Shown here one piece after another: positions 58,198 through 64,000 of a DNA stretch of 64,000 nt. The translations under genes and the position numbers were made by a program. Source of the DNA: Saussurea involucrata (taxonomy: Eukaryota > Streptophyta > Magnoliopsida > Asterales > Asteraceae). The DNA lies in assembly GCA_033807775.1 (NCBI GenBank), contig CM066317.1, forward strand, positions 32,553,870-32,617,869, written 5' to 3'. Every line of letters begins with the position of its first letter. Positions within the stretch are counted from its first letter, which is position 1. The notes under the pieces are model-generated. The model did no database searches. It saw only the letters and a list, made by a program, of their open reading frames with translations, and was not told the DNA's origin.

Positions 58198-58749
58198 TGT
58201 AACGACCCGGATTTCCATACATAGTTCAAATAGCATACATTGCATAATGTAACACCCTAAAAATCAGGGCAAATTTAAACCTGAATTAAAAAGGGTTTAC
58301 ATCACTATTATCCATAACCAACATTCTTAATAAGAGAAAATAGTGACTAAAGTCAATTTACATCAAACTTGTCGTCTCTATAAACTCTTCACTCATCCAA
58401 TACTTCCCTGCTCATACCTGATAAGAAAATATAATTTGAAACGAATAGGCTAACGCCTAGTGAGAACATTCAGTTTCAAAATAATACTTATAAATCAATG
58501 TAAACAAGGTTTATCAAACTTGACTTACACTCGTTCTTACCATATTCGTACTCGTCTTTTAATAACCGAATCATACTCAAACCTATGAGTATAACTACCA
58601 TTTATAAAGTCATATCACCATATTCAATCCTACAAACTTACATTCAAACATCATACCTTCTTCTTGAAATGGATACAAAATAGCACTCATATATTGTCTA
58701 TTTTTAATCTGCCGAAAACACAGGAAATAACACTTACACTTCGTCTAAT

Positions 58750-59112
58750 TCATATTTCCACATCTCAAATACAAATAGCAACTCTACTTTGCCTATTAAC
58801 TCATTCAACCTGAATAGCAATTATACTATGTCTATTCAAACATTCAACCTGGATAGCAATTATACTATGCCTATTCAAACATTCACCTGAATAGCAATTA
58901 TACTATGCCTATTCAAACATTCACCTGAATAGCAATTATACTATGCCTATTCAAACATTCACCTGAATAGCAATTATACCATGCCTATTCAAACATTTAT
59001 ATGAATAACAATTCTACTTTGTCTATTCAATAGTTCACATGAATAACAATTCTACTTTGTCTATTCAATCATTCACATGAATAACAATTCTACTTTGTCT
59101 ATTCAATCATTT
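58750..59112. repeat. 38-bp tandem repeat
   Basis: About nine diverging copies of a unit containing gaatagcaattatactatgc followed by ctattcaaacattca. The central copies are exactly 38 bases apart. Confidence 0.85.
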
Positions 59113-59119
59113 AAAGATG

Positions 59120-59216
59120 CTAGATTCCTCATATCATTCAGTATGAGCAAACCTCCTTTAATCACATAGATTCCTCATATCATTCAGTATGAGCAAACCT
59201 CCTTTAATCACATAGA
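59120..59216. repeat. 46-bp tandem repeat, two copies
   Basis: Two nearly perfect copies starting agattcctcatatcattcag. Confidence 0.85.
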
Positions 59217-59456
59217 ACTCTTACATTATTCAGTATAAGCAAATCACATTTATCATGTCAATTTCTTATAACATACTTCTAACCATCAAACGGTCCCTAA
59301 TATAAATTTTATCGTAATCCGCTTGCTCATTAAATCCAATAATTAAACCTCATACAGGTTAATGCTATAAATCATTTTCCAACAATATTTATGTTTGCTT
59401 ACTCTTTTTCTTACCGCATACCGAACCATTCATCAATATCAGTTTAAACCTGATTA

Positions 59457-59599
59457 CATGACTACGAATCTAACATTAAGTCAATCGTTGCTCATATTCC
59501 AATTCCATGACTACGAATCTGACATTAAGTCAATCGTTGCTCATATTCCAATTCCATGACTACGAATCTGACATTAAGTCAATCGTTGCTCATATTAAA
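59457..59599. repeat. 49-bp tandem repeat, three copies
   Basis: Copies start ccatgactacgaatct and contain aagtcaatcgttgctcat. Spacing is exactly 49. Confidence 0.88.
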
Positions 59600-60344
59600 T
59601 TTCCACACACATCAGAATAATGAAAGTCCATCATCTATTCTACGTGTACATAACCTCTAGTGCCTATGGATCCATATCATCTAATTGTACTCATACAGGT
59701 ATTTATTCAATATAACTTCCTCATAGTAAGTGTATAAGCGAATTATATTTATATCATTTAGATTTCTCAATTCTCCTTTATAATTTCTTCATATCATTTA
59801 TTATAAGCAAATCACATTTAATATGCCAATTTCTTATAATAAAAGTCTAACCATCCATATTATCACTTACGGTCTTTAATATAAATATTGTTGTAATTCA
59901 GTTGTCCAACAAACACAATAATTACAACTCGTACATATTCTTGTCGTAAGTCATTTTCCAATATCATTAATGATTTTAAACACAACCATCAATTTAAGAT
60001 AATAGATTTTACTTTATAAAATCTTTCTTCCAAAAATCCACCCAAAACAGTTCATTTATAAAATAAACCTTACCACAATTTAAAACATTATAAAATCAGG
60101 TAAGGTAAGAATGAACTCACCTGATAGCAGTAATATCTTTCTCTTCTTCTTTAAATTGTATGAACTTTTGTCAACAACTCCACGGAGATCTGAAATACTC
60201 ATATACATAATGTACTAGTATTAACCTACTGTATAGGACCCTTAAAAACTAAGAATCTTAAATAATCTAAAATCCTGGGCTGATATCGCAACCAACTAAA
60301 ATGATAACCCTTGTCACAACCAACTATTGCGATAACTCCCTCAT

Positions 60345-60450
60345 GTCGCAACCAACTGTTGAGACATGGCACCAAGTCGCAACCAACTGTTGAGACATGG
60401 CACCAAGTCGCAACCAACTGTTGAGACATGGCCCCAAGTCGCAACCAACT
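60345..60450. repeat. 31-bp tandem repeat interrupted by the nested LTR
   Basis: Units start gtcgcaaccaactgttgaga and are 31 bases apart. The array resumes at 62281-62400 with degenerate copies, which proves the nested LTR inserted into it. Confidence 0.88.
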
Positions 60451-60984
60451 TGTAACACCCTAAAATCAGGGCTAATTTAAACCTCAAATTTTCACAAGTT
60501 ATGATAAAATAAACTTCAACTTTCATATATAAACATAGCAAGTGAATTAACCACTAGGAGTATATTTACAAGAACAGAATTCTCCAAATAACCTATTAAT
60601 CTAAGTATGCCACTATAATTAGATTAACTAAGTTATCTAAGCAATCCTTCAAAATTCCTCCTGTTAATTGACTTCATTGCTATTCCAAAACGCTCGTCCC
60701 ATAACCCTTTACTTTCCCGAACTGGTACCTGGTAAGAAAACATCATCTGAAACGATTAGGCCAACGCCTAGTGAGAACATTCGTTTCAATACTAATATTT
60801 GCAAAATCAATATAAGCAAGTTATAACAAACCTGATTACCTTTTCTCTTACCATACGTGTAACTCTATTCCGTTAGCACGATTTTACCCAATTCCATGAA
60901 TATGTCTGACACACATTCCATCATCATATCATGTCTCAGGGCTACCCTACAAATCTGTACTGATTCTAGAGTAATGTTTCTATT

Positions 60985-61130
60985 CCGGAAATCGCAATAT
61001 ACACATGCCCAGTTCCGTACACATCTATTCCAGAAACCGCAATATACACATGCCCATTTCTGTACACATCTAAGAAATAACAATATACACATGCCTATTT
61101 CTTAGAGAAGAAAATAGTGATTACAATATA
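60985..61130. repeat. caatatacacatgcc repeat in the nested LTR
   Basis: Four irregularly spaced copies of caatatacacatgcc. Confidence 0.75.
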
Positions 61131-61410
61131 CACATGCCAATCTCTTCTTTTCCTTAGAAATCAGGAATTACGTTTATTCCATGATTTCTCACACACATCA
61201 GAATAATGATTAATCTTCATCTATTCTACGTGTACATAACCACTAGTGCCTATGGATCCATTACACTTTACTAACTTATATGCATAACAACATATTACAG
61301 CTCATATCATATTCTCAAATCTAAGAATACTAGATAACCTATCGTATCTTCATCCTTAAATGCCCCCCATTCGGCAACTTAGCACCTAACATTTTCAATT
61401 TCTCCAAAGT

Positions 61411-61668
61411 GTCCGGATAAAGGGGTTTCCGGATACCTTAGACTATCCGGACAACAGGGTTTTCCGGGTAACTTGGATTTTCCGGACAACTAAACCTTCC
61501 GGATACTTTTCTAATCCGGACGACATCCGGATACTAAAGCCATCCGGATACCATCCGGTAACTATATTCATCCGGATTCTTACAATAAAATAATACTTTA
61601 CCCGGTTTCTATTGCGTCCGGAAACATTCATCATCAGAGGTATCCGGATACGACGATTTATCCGGAAA
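61411..61668. repeat. TCCGGA-rich cluster in the nested LTR
   Basis: More than a dozen TCCGGA or close variants (tatccggata, ttccggac), each a palindrome, within 260 bases. A similar cluster begins at 63945 in the outermost element. Confidence 0.85.
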
Positions 61669-63055
61669 ACTCGGTTCTGCAGCCTAAAATTCGATCCATT
61701 TTTATGTCTGTTCGATTCAGCTCATTCCAAACCATCCCATACAGTTCATAACCAATTTATATAGCTATTTCAAGGTTTAATTTAACATGAAAACACTGAT
61801 TTAAGCAAGGAACAAATGAACTCACCTCTTAAGGAAGTTATACCCACTTTGCACAATCTGATTCTTCAAATCTGTTGTTTATGATTCTGTAAATGAATCC
61901 AATACACAGATTCGTCCATCATCATTCATTCACAACAAGTTAATCAGAAAACATAATCAGATTTCCTTACCAAATTGATGAACAAACCCTTGCTTTCTTC
62001 CTCTTTTCTCTTTTCTCTTCCTCTCTATCTTCTAAACCGACCCAGATCACACAAATGAGGAATATCTGATTTTTCAGCTAAGTTAACATACATACTTTCC
62101 AAAATGACCCATTTACACCTCCAAGTTTCATTATTTCCACAATGACACTTAACTTTGATCACTAACATTTTAACCCCAATTTGAATTATAAACTTTCCAT
62201 ATAATTCAAGGTTAAAACTAAATTACAAATAAATCCCAATTCTCATTAAATTACTATTATTGAAAATTCAGGATGTTACACAACTGTTGAGACATGGCCC
62301 CCAAGTCGCAACCAACTGTTGAGACATGACACTATTCAATATCGCAACCAACTATGTTCATACATGTCGCAACCCACTGAGTTCATACATGTCTCAACTA
62401 ACTGAAAAACGTAAAAACCCAGAAATTTCTAGTTTTAAGCCATGAATGTTTATGATATTTTGCAGATATGTTTAATACCACTAACATAACATTATCATCA
62501 GTCCAGATTTCTCATAACATTCCAAAATCATCAAAACCCATATCTAAAACTCCATAGAAACTCAAACTACATAAGATAGAGAATTATGTATGAAGAATAC
62601 CTTTGATTCTTTAGTTTGATTCCTAAAACTCCAGTTGGAATGATCTGATTTCTTCTTCTTTTCTTTCTTTATTCTAACTCTCTCTCTCTCTCTCTATTTC
62701 TCTTTTACGTATCACAACACACACACACACACACACAAAAGATGACTAAAAGAGATAATGAGGACACCTCCTCATTAAACCCCCTTCTTTAGCTAATATC
62801 TTGACACCTCATTCCACATTTAACCAAACATCCCTCCAACTATCAACACTTGACAAGATTTACCCTTAAACTTCTCAATTAAAATTAGAGTTTATCCCTT
62901 AACTTTTAGCTTCGTAAAACGAATAACATAACTTATTCAGGGTTAAACTCTAAAATTAATCTATCACATAACCAATCATAATTTATCAAATAAGTATACT
63001 CAAATTTATTTAATAAACCCAAACATCATCTTTTATAAAAAATCGAGATGTTACA

Positions 63056-64000
63056 CATAACGTCGTTAAAACAAGAGATACATTGGATAACAAATACGGT
63101 CCCCTAGTCTTTTACAAACATTTAGTACATCATTACAAACGTTTACATAGTAGATTACATCATTACTAACAACATGCTATCTACTAAACACATCATAGTC
63201 TTCAACTACATAGTCCTCCAAAAGCTATTCGTAGTTTAACCTTCTTATTTGCTCTTACTCGATCTGCGACCTGGAATACATATTTTTTTTTAAATGAGGG
63301 TTAGACCTTGAGGTCTAGTGAGAAAATCCCCGTTAGTTAAAAACCATTTGCACAACATCATACACATAATTCACATAAGAATACCAATTAAGACTCATGC
63401 ATCATGTATCTTTCCATCTCATTCTCTTGGCCATATTAATTGGTTGCGAGCCAACTAATCAATTCACACCACTGTACTAAATACAGCCAACACCACTGTC
63501 CCTCTGTACAGCCAACTTTCACCGGTCCTAAGCCCGGCCAACTAGCACCCATGCAGTGTAATACTCATATAAACACCATATGCACATTATTACACTCATT
63601 CACATATATGTATTCCAGTTAGAAAACATTTTAAGTAAAAACTCACTTGTTTGCTTAACAACACTCTTTTCAGTCCTCCACAAAGAATTCTGCTTTCACC
63701 TTCGATTCAAAGTATCTGAAACAAATATATACAGATATCTTTTTACCATAATGAACACATAAGACTTACCAAAGCTAAGAACTCTAAAGCACTCTAATCC
63801 TCCAATGTTACCCCCAAACCCGAACTTAAGTCGAGTCCACAATACATTTAGTCCTCATTCATTTCCTATCCAATAACTAACAATACACAGGTTACTGGAT
63901 ACCCAAAGGCATCTAAACTCTCAAAATTGACCAAACAGCAAAAGTATCCGGACAACACAACCTTTCCGGACAACACCAACTTTCCGGATAACATAACCAA
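63056..64000. other. continuation of the outermost LTR-type element
   Basis: Non-coding. Hairpin at 63302-63317 and a TCCGGA cluster from 63945 to the window end. Confidence 0.5.

Larger units (their letters stand above)
60451..62280. mobile_element. nested solo LTR, 1.83 kb
   Basis: Runs TGTAACACCC...GGATGTTACA with perfect 5-bp flanks CAACT (60446-60450, 62281-62285), inserted inside a 31-bp tandem repeat of the host LTR. It belongs to the same broad family as its host (shared hairpin, shared ends) but the middle differs. Confidence 0.8.
58248..63055. mobile_element. solo LTR, ~2.97 kb, carrying a nested solo LTR
   Basis: Runs TGTAACACCC...GAGATGTTACA with perfect 5-bp flanks CATAA (58243-58247, 63056-63060). 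No primer site, gag or pol is visible, so it is read as a solo LTR of a Ty3/gypsy-like family. Contains several tandem repeats and the element at 60451-62280. Confidence 0.75.
58198..64000. mobile_element. outermost LTR-type element, start TGTAACGACC, runs out of window
   Basis: Begins TGTAACGACCCGG and is interrupted at 58248 by another LTR. Its sequence resumes at 63056 with the same LTR landmarks (gacctggaat, then a hairpin followed by AGTGAGAA). The right end is beyond 64000, so the class and target duplication cannot be shown. Confidence 0.5.

Noticed and set aside
60226..60541. - strand frames rich in repeated GCDLVPCLNSWL words
   Set aside because: They merely translate the 31-bp tandem repeat of the LTR.

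Overview
This is plant nuclear DNA, very probably from a eudicot. It is AT-rich and intron-bearing, and it is dominated by nested transposable elements: a Ty1/copia element, MULE, hAT and PIF/Harbinger DNA transposons, a tRNA-type SINE and LTR-only elements. The only clear host genes are an intact LST8-type WD40 gene and a 5'-truncated GH1 beta-glucosidase. No rRNA, tRNA gene, operon or CRISPR array was seen.

Layout. (1) 1-10536, + strand: the 3' nine-tenths of a large SIRE-type copia element: end of gag, intact pol, a roughly 1-kb regulatory stretch with its own TATA box, a large accessory gene that is probably spliced (about 1300 aa), and the 968-bp 3' LTR. (2) 10636-15565: a complete Mutator-like element (MULE) with ~350-bp terminal inverted repeats and a perfect 9-bp target duplication. 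It carries a transposase gene (- strand) and a small coiled-coil gene (+ strand) arranged convergently, as in MuDR. A 314-bp solo LTR sits in the small gene. (3) 11439-46068: five head-to-tail copies of a ~7.1-kb unit. Each holds LTR, right part of the MULE with transposase, a hAT element, two fold-back MITEs, a piece of a Harbinger-type MITE and 5' leader of a copia-like element. Only the last unit runs into the intact Harbinger-type MITE (45973-46611), so the junction formed inside that element.

(4) 47420-49320: a compact PIF/Harbinger element with an intact 421-aa nuclease. (5) 49393-50367: an unclassified inverted-end element. (6) 50761-52274: the last four exons of a GH1 beta-glucosidase, with a SINE in one intron and a MITE in another. 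(7) 53220-56.6 kb, - strand: a complete ten-coding-exon LST8 homologue (316 aa; TOR complex subunit) with a Tourist-like MITE and long G/C homopolymers in introns. (8) 58198-64000: three nested LTR-type elements beginning TGTAAC, the inner two with perfect 5-bp target duplications and no internal genes.

Biologically this is TE-nest chromatin in which one nest was recently amplified as a tandem array, giving five near-identical MULE transposase genes, each with its own lesions. The two most unusual things are the separately promoted, probably spliced accessory gene of the copia element and the five-unit array. All functional assignments come from reading motifs; no database search was run.
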